DNA from: CAVWDI01 sp046259385
Lineage (GTDB): Bacteria; Chloroflexota; Anaerolineae; Anaerolineales; UBA4823
DNA: 17,818 bases
Assembly: GCA_046259385.1 (NCBI GenBank)
Contig: JBJYWI010000245.1
Coordinates: 1-17,818, forward strand
Direction: 5' to 3'
The position numbers and the translations under genes are program-made. Below, in pieces: positions 8,131 through 13,350 of this stretch; positions within the stretch are counted from its first letter, which is position 1, and every line of letters begins with the position of its first letter. The notes under the pieces were generated by a model that made no database searches, was not told where the DNA came from, and saw nothing but the letters and a program-made list of their open reading frames with translations.

Positions 8131-8898
8131 ATGACTGTTAAGATCACGATCGCCAATCAAAAAGGCGGGGTTGGCAAAACAACAACTGCTGTGCATCTGG
8201 CGCATGGCCTAGTTTTGGAAGGAAAACGCGTTCTGCTGGTTGATTTTGATCCGCAGGGACAGTGTGCGACAATACTGGGATTAAAACAGGTTCCAGATGC
8301 GTTTAATTTTCTTGTTGCAGAACAACCTCTGGATGAAGTCGCTCGATTAACAGATCGTGCAAATCTGCATGTAATATTGGGTGACCGTAAAACCAGCACT
8401 GCTCAAACTGTCCTAAGTGTACAAAAAACACCAATTTCATATATCTACCAGCGGTTAAATTCCTCGGAATACCTCAAAATGTTTGATTTTATGGTAATCG
8501 ATACTTCACCAAGCGTAGGTGAACTGCAGATGCAGGCATTGTGGGCGAGCGATGGTGTATTGATACCATGTGCAGTTGACTATTTAGCTTCGGACGGTGT
8601 GTTCAGCATTGCTAAAACGCTGGTTAATCTCGAAGATGAATTTAACTGGAAGGGGAAAATACTGGGGGTATTACCAACATTCTATGATGAAGTAACAAGA
8701 GAAAGTAAGGCGACACTCAATGATTTGCGCGATAATTTTCACAGATATGTTCTGAATCCCATTCACCGGGCTACGATATTAAGGGAATGCGCAGTTGAAG
8801 GAAAAACGATATTTGAGTTAGCGCCAAGAAGCCGGGCTGCAGAACAATATCACGGCCTGGTCAATTATATTTTGGATTGGAATGAAAAACCGGGATAG
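8131..8898 (+). CDS. ParA/Soj-family P-loop ATPase
   Basis: The 255-residue protein has the deviant Walker A of ParA proteins, KGGVGKTT, at residues 11-18 (IANQKGGVGKTTTAVHLAHGL), the DFDPQGQ segment, and a Walker B-like stretch MVIDTSPSVGELQMQAL. Family members dimerise on ATP, bind DNA or a membrane, and position plasmids, chromosomes or protein complexes. No ParB or other CBS-domain partner is encoded downstream; the next gene is on the other strand. It is the last gene of the run beginning at 3319, 27 bp after a pentapeptide gene. A role in placing the exporter or anchored proteins would be inference; a solitary Soj-like orphan is the plain alternative. Confidence 0.9.
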   Translation: MTVKITIANQKGGVGKTTTAVHLAHGLVLEGKRVLLVDFDPQGQCATILGLKQVPDAFNFLVAEQPLDEVARLTDRANLHVILGDRKTSTAQTVLSVQKTPISYIYQRLNSSEYLKMFDFMVIDTSPSVGELQMQALWASDGVLIPCAVDYLASDGVFSIAKTLVNLEDEFNWKGKILGVLPTFYDEVTRESKATLNDLRDNFHRYVLNPIHRATILRECAVEGKTIFELAPRSRAAEQYHGLVNYILDWNEKPG

Positions 8899-8912
8899 AT
8901 TACCTATCCCGG
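8890..8912 (+). terminator. Hairpin at the parA-like stop codon, possible terminator
   Basis: CCGGGATA and TATCCCGG form a perfect 8-bp GC-rich stem with a 7-base loop, overlapping the TAG stop. Only a short ATT follows, so termination would be weak or factor-assisted. The opposite strand gene ends at 8968. Confidence 0.45.
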
Positions 8913-8967
8913 ATTGGTAATACTAAGCTTTCCTTGCCAACCTACTCAAATCAGGCTGGTAATAGTA

Positions 8968-9516
8968 TTAAGCGGTGACCTCGGATGCATCCGGGTTTGC
9001 TTTTCTTCGCCGGCTGGTTTGTTTTTCTGCAGTTTTCTTCTCAACCGTTTTTGGTTTCGAATTCTCTTTTTTGATGCTTTTAGGTTCTTCAACCTCTCTC
9101 GTCTTTCGAAACTCCTGGCTGGTAACCACTATCGCTTCAACATAAACCTGCATTCTCGCAGGTTGGTTTTGAAATTTCCCTTGAACGAGGTCTTTCAGTT
9201 CTAGACCTTTTTCATTGAAATTTTTCTGCAGTTGGTTAGAGTAATCTTCCTTTTCACTTTCAGAAAGATCGTTATACCAGGTATTAAATTCTGCAGGCAA
9301 TAAATCCTGTCCATCAACGGAAACCCAGCTGGTGAACTGTTCCGTTGAAGTTCGTTTCAGGATGCTTGATTTCCACCAGTTCTCAACAGTGGCGGTCCAG
9401 CTTTGAGATGATGTTGCTATCTGGGAGGCTGTATTGTCAATCGATTGCTGGTATTTGCTGCGAGAAAGCCAATACCCGATCAGTACAGCGGCAATTATAA
9501 AAATAAGAAGGGTCAT
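8968..9516 (-). CDS. Single-pass membrane protein with IGYxLxRSKY anchor (182 aa), unknown function
   Basis: A membrane segment at the very N-terminus (MTLLIFIIAAVLIGYWLSRSKY) is followed by a soluble part with a Trp-containing segment (WTATVENWWKSS), a polar middle and a highly charged Lys/Glu/Arg tail ending RRRKANPDASEVTA. The basic RSKY after the helix suggests the bulk is cytoplasmic. The first 22 residues match in pattern those of the small proteins at 9552-9641 and 12952-13137 (GYxxxRxK), defining a small family in this window. It is 35 bp behind the 29-residue gene and probably co-transcribed. I recognise no named domain. Confidence 0.7.
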   Translation of the reverse strand: MTLLIFIIAAVLIGYWLSRSKYQQSIDNTASQIATSSQSWTATVENWWKSSILKRTSTEQFTSWVSVDGQDLLPAEFNTWYNDLSESEKEDYSNQLQKNFNEKGLELKDLVQGKFQNQPARMQVYVEAIVVTSQEFRKTREVEEPKSIKKENSKPKTVEKKTAEKQTSRRRKANPDASEVTA

Positions 9517-9551
9517 ATAGAAACCTTAGAAATTAATCTTGGAAGATACTC

Positions 9552-9641
9552 TTATTCAGCGTCGTCTTTTTTCATTCGACGGGTTGCGATGTAATATCCA
9601 ATGGCGCCTGCAGCCACCAGAAGTATGATCAGAGATAACAT
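9552..9641 (-). CDS. 29-residue single-pass membrane microprotein
   Basis: The reading frame gives MLSLIILLVAAGAIGYYIAT followed by a basic-acidic tail (RRMKKDDAE). It is almost entirely one hydrophobic helix. GGAGGTG lies 4 bp before the ATG, the strongest ribosome binding site in the area, and a TATAAT lies about 45 bp upstream, so this is probably real in spite of its length. It shares the GY-x3-R pattern with its neighbour at 8968 and with 12952-13137. Such proteins often bind larger membrane complexes, but no partner can be named. Confidence 0.6.
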   Translation of the reverse strand: MLSLIILLVAAGAIGYYIATRRMKKDDAE

Positions 9642-9684
9642 TTTACACCTCCATATCTTGTTAATATTTGGAAAAGCGAAAAGG

Positions 9685-9690
9685 ATTATA
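9685..9690 (-). promoter_or_regulatory. Candidate -10 box upstream of the microprotein gene
   Basis: The minus strand reads TGCTATAAT, an extended-looking -10 (TGn-TATAAT), about 44 bp before the ATG at 9641. No good -35 is seen. Confidence 0.45.
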
Positions 9691-9792
9691 GCACAGTCCA
9701 ATGAAGCATTGTTTTAATTGGCAAATTATTTTGGATTAAATAATTTTTGAATTAATCGCCAAATTTAAAGATATTCTGAATTTAATCCCTTG

Positions 9793-10956
9793 CTATGGGG
9801 TAGTAGTTGGTGTGGGAGTAACTCCTATGTCAAATGTGGGCGTAAGGATCTCGGTGCCTGTGATGGGGGTAGTTATCCCCAAGTCTTCAGGGAGTTCGGA
9901 CAGAGATCCGGAATTCATCCCGCCCGTTATATCCGGTAGAGGCAGAAGAAAAGGATTGTCTGACGGGACCAACATGACCTGTACCCCGGGGCCGAGTTTG
10001 TCAATATAACGGTATGTGAGCAGATTTTCGTTTTGTTTGATCGCTTCATTAATCAGTTTTAAAGCATCAGCCTCAGCCTGTGCCTTAATTAAAATAACCT
10101 TTGCTTCCGCTTCACCTTCCAGGATAGTCGCATCTGCCCTTCCTGCAGCTTCCAACTTATACTTATCCCGCTGACCTTCAGCCAATTTCCGGATCTGTTC
10201 AGCCTCAAATTCCCGTTGAATTTTTTGCTGTTCTGCAACCTGTTTGTCCTCAATAGCCGTGGCGTATTCTTCCGAAAAACCGATATTTCTCAAAAGAAAA
10301 CGGTCCAGAATGAATCCTTTATCAGCAAAAGCAGCTCTTATCTTTTCATCTAAAATCAGCTCGAGATTTTTGCGTTTGGAACTGTTAACTTCATCTGCGG
10401 TAAACTGGGAAACTTCCGTCCGGACGATTCCCCGCAGAACGGGTCTGATGAAATCCTGAACGTAACGGTCCTGCAGATCTATATGTATCCGAATAACTTC
10501 ATTGGAATCAATACGGTAAATAACAGACACATCCAAAAAGACAGCCTGTCCGTCAGAAGTTCTGGCGGCGATTGAGTCATCACCGACCTTTTCCCCTTCA
10601 AGCGGTTCTGATGACATGGTGTAGGTTTGCCAGTATATCGGGTAGTTCGATACTCTCTCCATAAGTGGAGCGACCCAGTGCAAACCAGACCGAAAGGGCT
10701 GTTCTCTATAACCATCCCGGTTGAGAAGAGACACCACCACACCGACTTCCTGAGGTTCTATAAAAATCAATGCTGCGCTGAGGAGGGTAACAGACAGTGC
10801 GATCATTAAGATCGCCATTATCCTGCCTGAAAATATATTATTAATGATTCCTCTTGGCCCGCCTTCCTGAAATCCACGTAAACTAGCATAAAGTAGAACC
10901 AATAAAAACAAACCCCAAGCTATGATGGTAAATGTATTTAGAAATTGATCTAACAT
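9793..10956 (-). CDS. SPFH/prohibitin-family membrane protein
   Basis: The 387-residue protein has two N-terminal membrane segments (about residues 8-27 and 45-68), then an SPFH/band-7 domain beginning IEPQEVGVVVSLLNRDGYRE and running to about residue 240 with AARTSDGQAVFLDVSVIYRI and LRGIVRTEVSQFTADEV. A charged, Ala/Glu-rich coiled coil follows (QREFEAEQIRKLAEGQRDKY), then a tail ending in a Thr/Pro stretch PTPTTTP. Family members (prohibitin, HflK/HflC, flotillin) form large ring or cage assemblies that organise membranes and regulate proteases such as FtsH. It stands alone between small envelope genes and has its own promoter region, which it shares divergently with a candidate exported repeat protein. 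Confidence 0.9.
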   Translation of the reverse strand: MLDQFLNTFTIIAWGLFLLVLLYASLRGFQEGGPRGIINNIFSGRIMAILMIALSVTLLSAALIFIEPQEVGVVVSLLNRDGYREQPFRSGLHWVAPLMERVSNYPIYWQTYTMSSEPLEGEKVGDDSIAARTSDGQAVFLDVSVIYRIDSNEVIRIHIDLQDRYVQDFIRPVLRGIVRTEVSQFTADEVNSSKRKNLELILDEKIRAAFADKGFILDRFLLRNIGFSEEYATAIEDKQVAEQQKIQREFEAEQIRKLAEGQRDKYKLEAAGRADATILEGEAEAKVILIKAQAEADALKLINEAIKQNENLLTYRYIDKLGPGVQVMLVPSDNPFLLPLPDITGGMNSGSLSELPEDLGITTPITGTEILTPTFDIGVTPTPTTTP

Positions 10957-11052
10957 AATTGTTTTGCCTTATTAGAAAATACACTAAAAAAATGTGGTTT
11001 TCGAAATGAAAACAGGTTCTTATTCGTAAACTGTCGACAACTTTGATCCGAT

Positions 11053-11058
11053 ATTATA
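11053..11058 (-). promoter_or_regulatory. Candidate -10 box for the SPFH gene
   Basis: The minus strand reads TATAAT about 97 bp before the SPFH start, with no clear -35. The palindrome at 11098 lies 40 bp upstream of it. Confidence 0.35.
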
Positions 11059-11097
11059 ACTTGACTGAGATAAACAAAACTCTAAAAACCAGAAATC

Positions 11098-11109
11098 AGA
11101 CAAATGTCT
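11098..11109. promoter_or_regulatory. Candidate operator: palindrome AGACA-AA-TGTCT
   Basis: This is the exact reverse complement of the 12-mer at 3191-3202, within ATCAGACAAATGTCTTA, so the arms and several flanking bases are also shared. It lies in the divergent region between the SPFH gene and the repeat-protein gene at 11262. Confidence 0.5.
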
Positions 11110-11146
11110 TAATGAACATATAATCATTAAGCCGACAAAATGACCT

Positions 11147-11162
11147 TGTCTCGAGATAGACA
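11147..11162. promoter_or_regulatory. Second inverted repeat TGTCT-CGAGAT-AGACA
   Basis: The same two half-sites as in the palindrome at 11098 appear in the opposite order around CGAGAT, 33 bp upstream of the TATAAT at 11195. It may be a further binding site for the same regulator, or a small cruciform. Confidence 0.35.
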
Positions 11163-11194
11163 GCATGTTATAGTTTATATTGTCTTTCGATATT

Positions 11195-11200
11195 TATAAT
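11195..11200 (+). promoter_or_regulatory. Candidate -10 box for the rightward small-protein pair
   Basis: TATAAT lies 62 bp before the ATG at 11262. No -35 consensus is seen; the preceding TATAGTTTATATTGTC stretch resembles TTTAGTCTATTTTCTA before the TATAAT at 3264. Confidence 0.42.
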
Positions 11201-11261
11201 GATCATTTTAGATTAAAGAATTAAAGGTGAATTCTTACCTTACTAAAGGAGTAGATAAACA

Positions 11262-11474
11262 ATGTCATCACATAAAAACATGTCTCAGATGAAAGTCCGT
11301 TCAGGTCTGCGTGCTGGTGAAGGCGGTGGTTACGTAAACGGCGTGTATTACCCTGATAAGAGCGGCGTCTGCGGCAGCAGCACAACTCCTCCGACACTGC
11401 CGACCCAACCCCCAACCAGCGGTGGAGGTTATGTTGGTGGGGTCTACTACCCCGACAAAAGCGGTGCTTGTTAA
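11262..11474 (+). CDS. Small secreted protein with two GGGYVxGVYYPDKSGxC repeats (70 aa)
   Basis: After a 9-residue extension the protein has MKVRSGLRAG, the shared leader motif, then Glu and two copies of a 17-residue repeat, GGGYVNGVYYPDKSGVC and GGGYVGGVYYPDKSGAC, separated by a Ser/Thr/Pro linker. The second copy ends the protein at its Cys. AAAGGAG lies 10 bp before the ATG, supporting the longer start; internal ATGs at 11280 and 11289 lack such a site. A third copy of the repeat ends the product on the other strand at 12305. The Gly-rich, aromatic, single-Cys module suggests a surface-assembling or disulfide-linked peptide, but I know no named family. Export by the C39 transporter is inferred from the leader. 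Confidence 0.78.
   Translation: MSSHKNMSQMKVRSGLRAGEGGGYVNGVYYPDKSGVCGSSTTPPTLPTQPPTSGGGYVGGVYYPDKSGAC
11322..11372 (+). repeat. 17-residue Gly/Tyr/Cys repeat, copy 1
   Basis: Encodes GGGYVNGVYYPDKSGVC. Compared with copy 2 (11421-11471), 15 of 17 residues agree but 12 of those 15 use a different codon, so the DNA has diverged while the peptide was kept. Confidence 0.85.
11421..11471 (+). repeat. 17-residue Gly/Tyr/Cys repeat, copy 2
   Basis: Encodes GGGYVGGVYYPDKSGAC, directly followed by the TAA stop, so the conserved Cys is the C-terminal residue. Confidence 0.85.
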
Positions 11475-11493
11475 GTTGTTTTGAGTATTAAAT

Positions 11494-11670
11494 ATGAAAG
11501 TTAAGACAGGTTTAAAATCAGGCAGTCTGCTTTCCGAGGCTTCAACTGAAGTGAATAAAGCTTTATATCAGATAACTGATTTTGTCTCGGATGCAAACAT
11601 TGAAGCGGAAAAAATAACCAGAAGTCTGGCCGATTCTTGGAATTGTGTAACCAACGCTATAAAGATCTAA
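11494..11670 (+). CDS. Small secreted peptide precursor (58 aa), shared leader plus helical cargo
   Basis: MKVKTGLKSG is the shared leader motif, nearly identical to that at 3319. The following 48 residues (SLLSEASTEVNKALYQITDF and so on) form amphipathic helices and contain one Trp-Asn-Cys. Gapless alignment after the Gly with the product at 12095-12286 on the other strand gives about 12 identities in 32, including FVS-x-AN and AE-x-I, so these two are paralogs. It lies 19 bp behind the repeat-protein gene and just before a strong terminator, so the two form a short operon. No strong ribosome binding site is visible, suggesting translation coupled to the first gene. The cargo could be a bacteriocin-like peptide; nothing proves it. 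Confidence 0.7.
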   Translation: MKVKTGLKSGSLLSEASTEVNKALYQITDFVSDANIEAEKITRSLADSWNCVTNAIKI

Positions 11671-11687
11671 ATAAAACGAACAAATCA

Positions 11688-11724
11688 AAAAATAGGCAGT
11701 AAAGATCAATTTCTGCCTATTTTT
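11688..11724 (+). terminator. Rho-independent terminator after the rightward pair
   Basis: AAAAATAGGCAG and CTGCCTATTTTT form a perfect 12-bp stem with a 13-base loop and end in a T-run. The A-run on the left arm lets it also act on leftward transcription. Confidence 0.85.
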
Positions 11725-11733
11725 GTTTAAAAT

Positions 11734-11784
11734 AAAAATCCGAACTCCACAAGGTCCCATCAACAATTGGAGCACGGATTTTTT
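11734..11784. terminator. Second, two-stem hairpin between convergent small-protein operons
   Basis: Outer arms AAAAATCCG and CGGATTTTTT and inner arms CTCCA and TGGAG pair with a 2x2 internal loop. T-rich sequence follows on the right and, on the other strand, on the left, so it can stop the leftward operon that ends at 11814 as well as any read-through from the right. Confidence 0.72.
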
Positions 11785-11813
11785 GTATTTTTTTCGTGTA
11801 TTCTAATCAGATA

Positions 11814-12014
11814 TTAGCTGGGAATGTATAGTTTCTGACCGGGAGATATCAAGTTTGGATTAGGACCAATTGTAGCTTGGTTCGAGTAGTAAATTCTGGC
11901 TACATTATCAGCGCTCTGGTCGCCGTAAAATTTCTGTGAGATTGCACTCAAGCTGTCACCACTCTGTACAGAGTAGCATGCATCGCCTGATTTTAAGTTC
12001 GTCCTGATTTTCAT
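11814..12014 (-). CDS. LysM-domain protein with the shared export leader (66 aa)
   Basis: MKIRTNLKSG is the shared leader motif; directly after it begins a LysM domain that fills the rest of the protein: YSVQSGDSLSAISQKFYG, an Asn-containing middle, and LISPGQKLYIPS. LysM domains bind N-acetylglucosamine in peptidoglycan or chitin. There is no ordinary hydrophobic signal peptide, so export must use another route, and the leader plus C39 transporter supplies one. GAGAGGT lies 5 bp before the ATG. It is the last of four leftward small genes and is followed by convergent terminators. Likely role: a wall-bound exported protein; alternatively a cytoplasmic LysM microprotein with a chance motif. 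Confidence 0.85.
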   Translation of the reverse strand: MKIRTNLKSGDACYSVQSGDSLSAISQKFYGDQSADNVARIYYSNQATIGPNPNLISPGQKLYIPS

Positions 12015-12094
12015 TTTTTACCTCTCTTATATTCGATTTTTTATATATCTTTTTCGTAAATTTCTTGAACTATCTATTTAATGATTTATCAATT

Positions 12095-12286
12095 TCAGCC
12101 TGTAGAAAATAAATCTGAAACAGATGACCAGAGCTGGCTGCTCAATTGAGTTCCCTGGTTCTTAATACTCTCGGCTTGTTGATTTGCGCTGGATACAAAT
12201 CTGACAGCCTGATCGTATAATTTATCTGCAGTCTGGCTAGCATCATTGATAAAATTTCCAGCATGAATATTTGTTGTCACTCTCAT
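12095..12286 (-). CDS. Small secreted peptide precursor (63 aa), helical cargo
   Basis: MRVTTNIHAG is a variant of the leader motif (Thr at the third position after Met). The cargo NFINDASQTADKLYDQAVRF continues as Gln/Ser-rich amphipathic helix and ends LWSSVSDLFSTG. It is paralogous to the product of 11494 on the other strand, with matching residues spaced identically from the leader Gly. AAGGAATT precedes the ATG. The gene is 18 bp behind the repeat/Cys gene at 12305 and 80 bp ahead of the LysM gene, in a four-gene leftward operon. No Cys is present, so any activity would not depend on disulfides. Confidence 0.7.
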   Translation of the reverse strand: MRVTTNIHAGNFINDASQTADKLYDQAVRFVSSANQQAESIKNQGTQLSSQLWSSVSDLFSTG

Positions 12287-12304
12287 GTGTAATTCCTTAT
12301 TTTA

Positions 12305-12529
12305 TCAGCAAATTCCGCTTTTATCAGGATAGTATACCCCGCTGACATATCCACCGCCGGAGGTTGGGTAGGCAGGTTGACTGGAAGCAGGCGGGGTTGT
12401 GCCGCTGGATGGCAGCGGTGGGGGATTGATATAACAACTACCACTTTGTGCCATTCCCTTCCAGTAATTTCGGATTTGATCACATTGCTCGAAGGTCATC
12501 CCTGCAACTACTGCAGTTCTAATTCTCAT
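12305..12529 (-). CDS. Small secreted protein: Cys-YW-Cys segment, Pro linker and one GGGYV repeat (74 aa)
   Basis: MRIRTAVVAG is the shared leader motif. The cargo has three parts: a segment with C-x5-YW-x8-C (EQCDQIRNYWKGMAQSGSC), a Pro/Ser/Thr linker (NPPPLPSSGTTPPASSQP), and a terminal GGGYVSGVYYPDKSGIC repeat. The first part is paralogous to the product of 12588; the last part is shared with the protein at 11262, so this gene joins two modules found separately nearby. ATG 12529 is chosen over an upstream in-frame start at 12667 because ACAGGAG lies 9 bp before it, it places the leader at the N-terminus, and the longer frame would overlap the gene upstream. Confidence 0.77.
   Translation of the reverse strand: MRIRTAVVAGMTFEQCDQIRNYWKGMAQSGSCYINPPPLPSSGTTPPASSQPAYPTSGGGYVSGVYYPDKSGIC
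12308..12358 (-). repeat. 17-residue Gly/Tyr/Cys repeat, copy 3
   Basis: Encodes GGGYVSGVYYPDKSGIC, directly before the stop codon, as in copy 2. Only the sixth and sixteenth residues vary among the three copies. Confidence 0.85.
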
Positions 12530-12587
12530 ACGTAAACTCCTGTTGTTTAAAAACCAAATTCTTGTTTTTCTTAATGTGTGCTTGTTT

Positions 12588-12767
12588 CTATGAATAACTT
12601 GGCGGCCGAACAATAACACCCTGTTTCTTGCATTTATCCACATACTGTTTCTGCCAGTAAGCGACATTATTCATACATGCATCCACACTTTCCCCGGCGG
12701 TCAAATTGGAACGCACCCGAAACTGTGGAATTTGTTTATTTACGTTTTTTTGGAGGTTTATCTGCAT
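12588..12767 (-). CDS. Small secreted precursor with Cys-YW-Cys core (59 aa)
   Basis: The frame from ATG 12767 gives a 15-residue extension, then FRVRSNLTAG (shared leader motif), then ESVDACMNNVAYWQKQYVDK, Cys, and a tail ending RPPSYS. The C-x5-YW-x7-C arrangement matches the first part of the neighbouring 12305 product, predicting a disulfide-stapled helical pair. AAGGAACC lies 7-8 bp before the ATG. It is the first of four leftward genes. The leader motif is internal here, as in the 11262 product, showing that its position relative to the start is flexible. The ORF has not been confirmed beyond motif, paralogy and ribosome binding site. Confidence 0.68.
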   Translation of the reverse strand: MQINLQKNVNKQIPQFRVRSNLTAGESVDACMNNVAYWQKQYVDKCKKQGVIVRPPSYS

Positions 12768-12851
12768 ATCATGGTTCCTTGTAATCCTTTGTGTACGTGT
12801 TTGAGTATATTATTTTGTATTTCGAGTTGAGCATAGAACCATAGAAATAGT

Positions 12852-12857
12852 ATCATA
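12852..12857 (-). promoter_or_regulatory. Candidate -10 box of the leftward four-gene operon
   Basis: The minus strand reads TATGATACTAT, with TATGAT about 85 bp before the ATG at 12767. TTGTCC lies upstream but only fits a -35 if TACTAT is taken as the -10 (16-bp spacer). Confidence 0.35.
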
Positions 12858-12875
12858 ACCTGAACGGCGGACAAG

Positions 12876-12887
12876 AGACATTTGACG
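12876..12887. promoter_or_regulatory. Degenerate copy of the AGACATTTGTCT palindrome
   Basis: AGACATTTGACG, followed by TAAT, matches the site at 3191 at 10 of 12 positions, with one arm intact. It lies about 19 bp upstream of the candidate -10 of the leftward small-gene operon. Confidence 0.3.
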
Positions 12888-12951
12888 TAATCTTTTTACA
12901 GGGTTCTCATCAATTATTGTTAGATTTCAATAAATCGAATTGTTCTGGATT

Positions 12952-13137
12952 CTAACCTTCATCTTCCTCGGTATCGATCGGTTGTGCCTTTTCTCCCCGG
13001 AAAGTTTTGTTATAAGTATCGGTGATTGTTGCCTTTGAGCGGTCTAATGTATCCTGGATATTATCCCCGTATTTACTCCTGCCAAGGAAATAACCAATCA
13101 CTCCACCGATTAAAATGATGATTAAGAGTTGAAGCAT
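12952..13137 (-). CDS. Small single-pass membrane protein, IGYFLGRSKY type (61 aa)
   Basis: One N-terminal helix (MLQLLIIILIGGVIGYFLGR) is followed by SKYGDNIQDTLDRSKATITD and an acidic C-terminus. The layout matches the starts of the proteins at 8968 and 9552. AGGAGGCTGAG lies just before the ATG, a strong ribosome binding site. It lies upstream of, but 184 bp apart from, the leftward small-peptide operon and need not be part of it. No known domain is recognised; the basic residues after the helix suggest a cytoplasmic tail. Confidence 0.68.
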   Translation of the reverse strand: MLQLLIIILIGGVIGYFLGRSKYGDNIQDTLDRSKATITDTYNKTFRGEKAQPIDTEEDEG

Positions 13138-13295
13138 TTCTCAGCCTCCTTCATAAAACTTGTAATTTTTCAAAGTCTAAAATTTCAAAGAAGTATTCTT
13201 AAAATCGAAATCAGAGAAAGTATATCGCCTTTTGAAAAAAATTCAATGTATTTATCTTATCAAGATTTTAGGGTAGTATTAAAATCTTATTATCA

Positions 13296-13301
13296 TATAA
13301 T
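13296..13301 (+). promoter_or_regulatory. Candidate -10 box for the MarC-family gene
   Basis: TATAAT lies 49 bp before the ATG at 13351 in a very AT-rich stretch (13141-13350) that holds no other supported feature. No clear -35 is present. Confidence 0.35.
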
Positions 13302-13350
13302 TTATGTTTTATGTTTATAACAAATCTGTTTTGTAAGGATTCAAACGATT

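Noticed and set aside
8131..8898. A plasmid or chromosome partition locus (parAB with parS)
   Set aside because: No ParB gene follows and no iterated or parS-like palindrome was found nearby.
12305..12667. A longer 120-residue version of the repeat protein starting at 12667
   Set aside because: It would overlap the 12588-12767 gene, lose the leader position and ignore the good ribosome binding site before 12529.
3319..12767. Classic NHLP (nitrile hydratase-like or Nif11) leader peptides, or double-glycine class II bacteriocins
   Set aside because: The small proteins are too short for those leader domains and their motif ends in A/S/V-Gly, not Gly-Gly. Only the exporter resembles the NHLM type.
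13129..13320. A small rightward gene in the AT-rich gap
   Set aside because: It begins inside the 12952-13137 gene on the other strand, has no ribosome binding site and an ordinary AT-rich composition.
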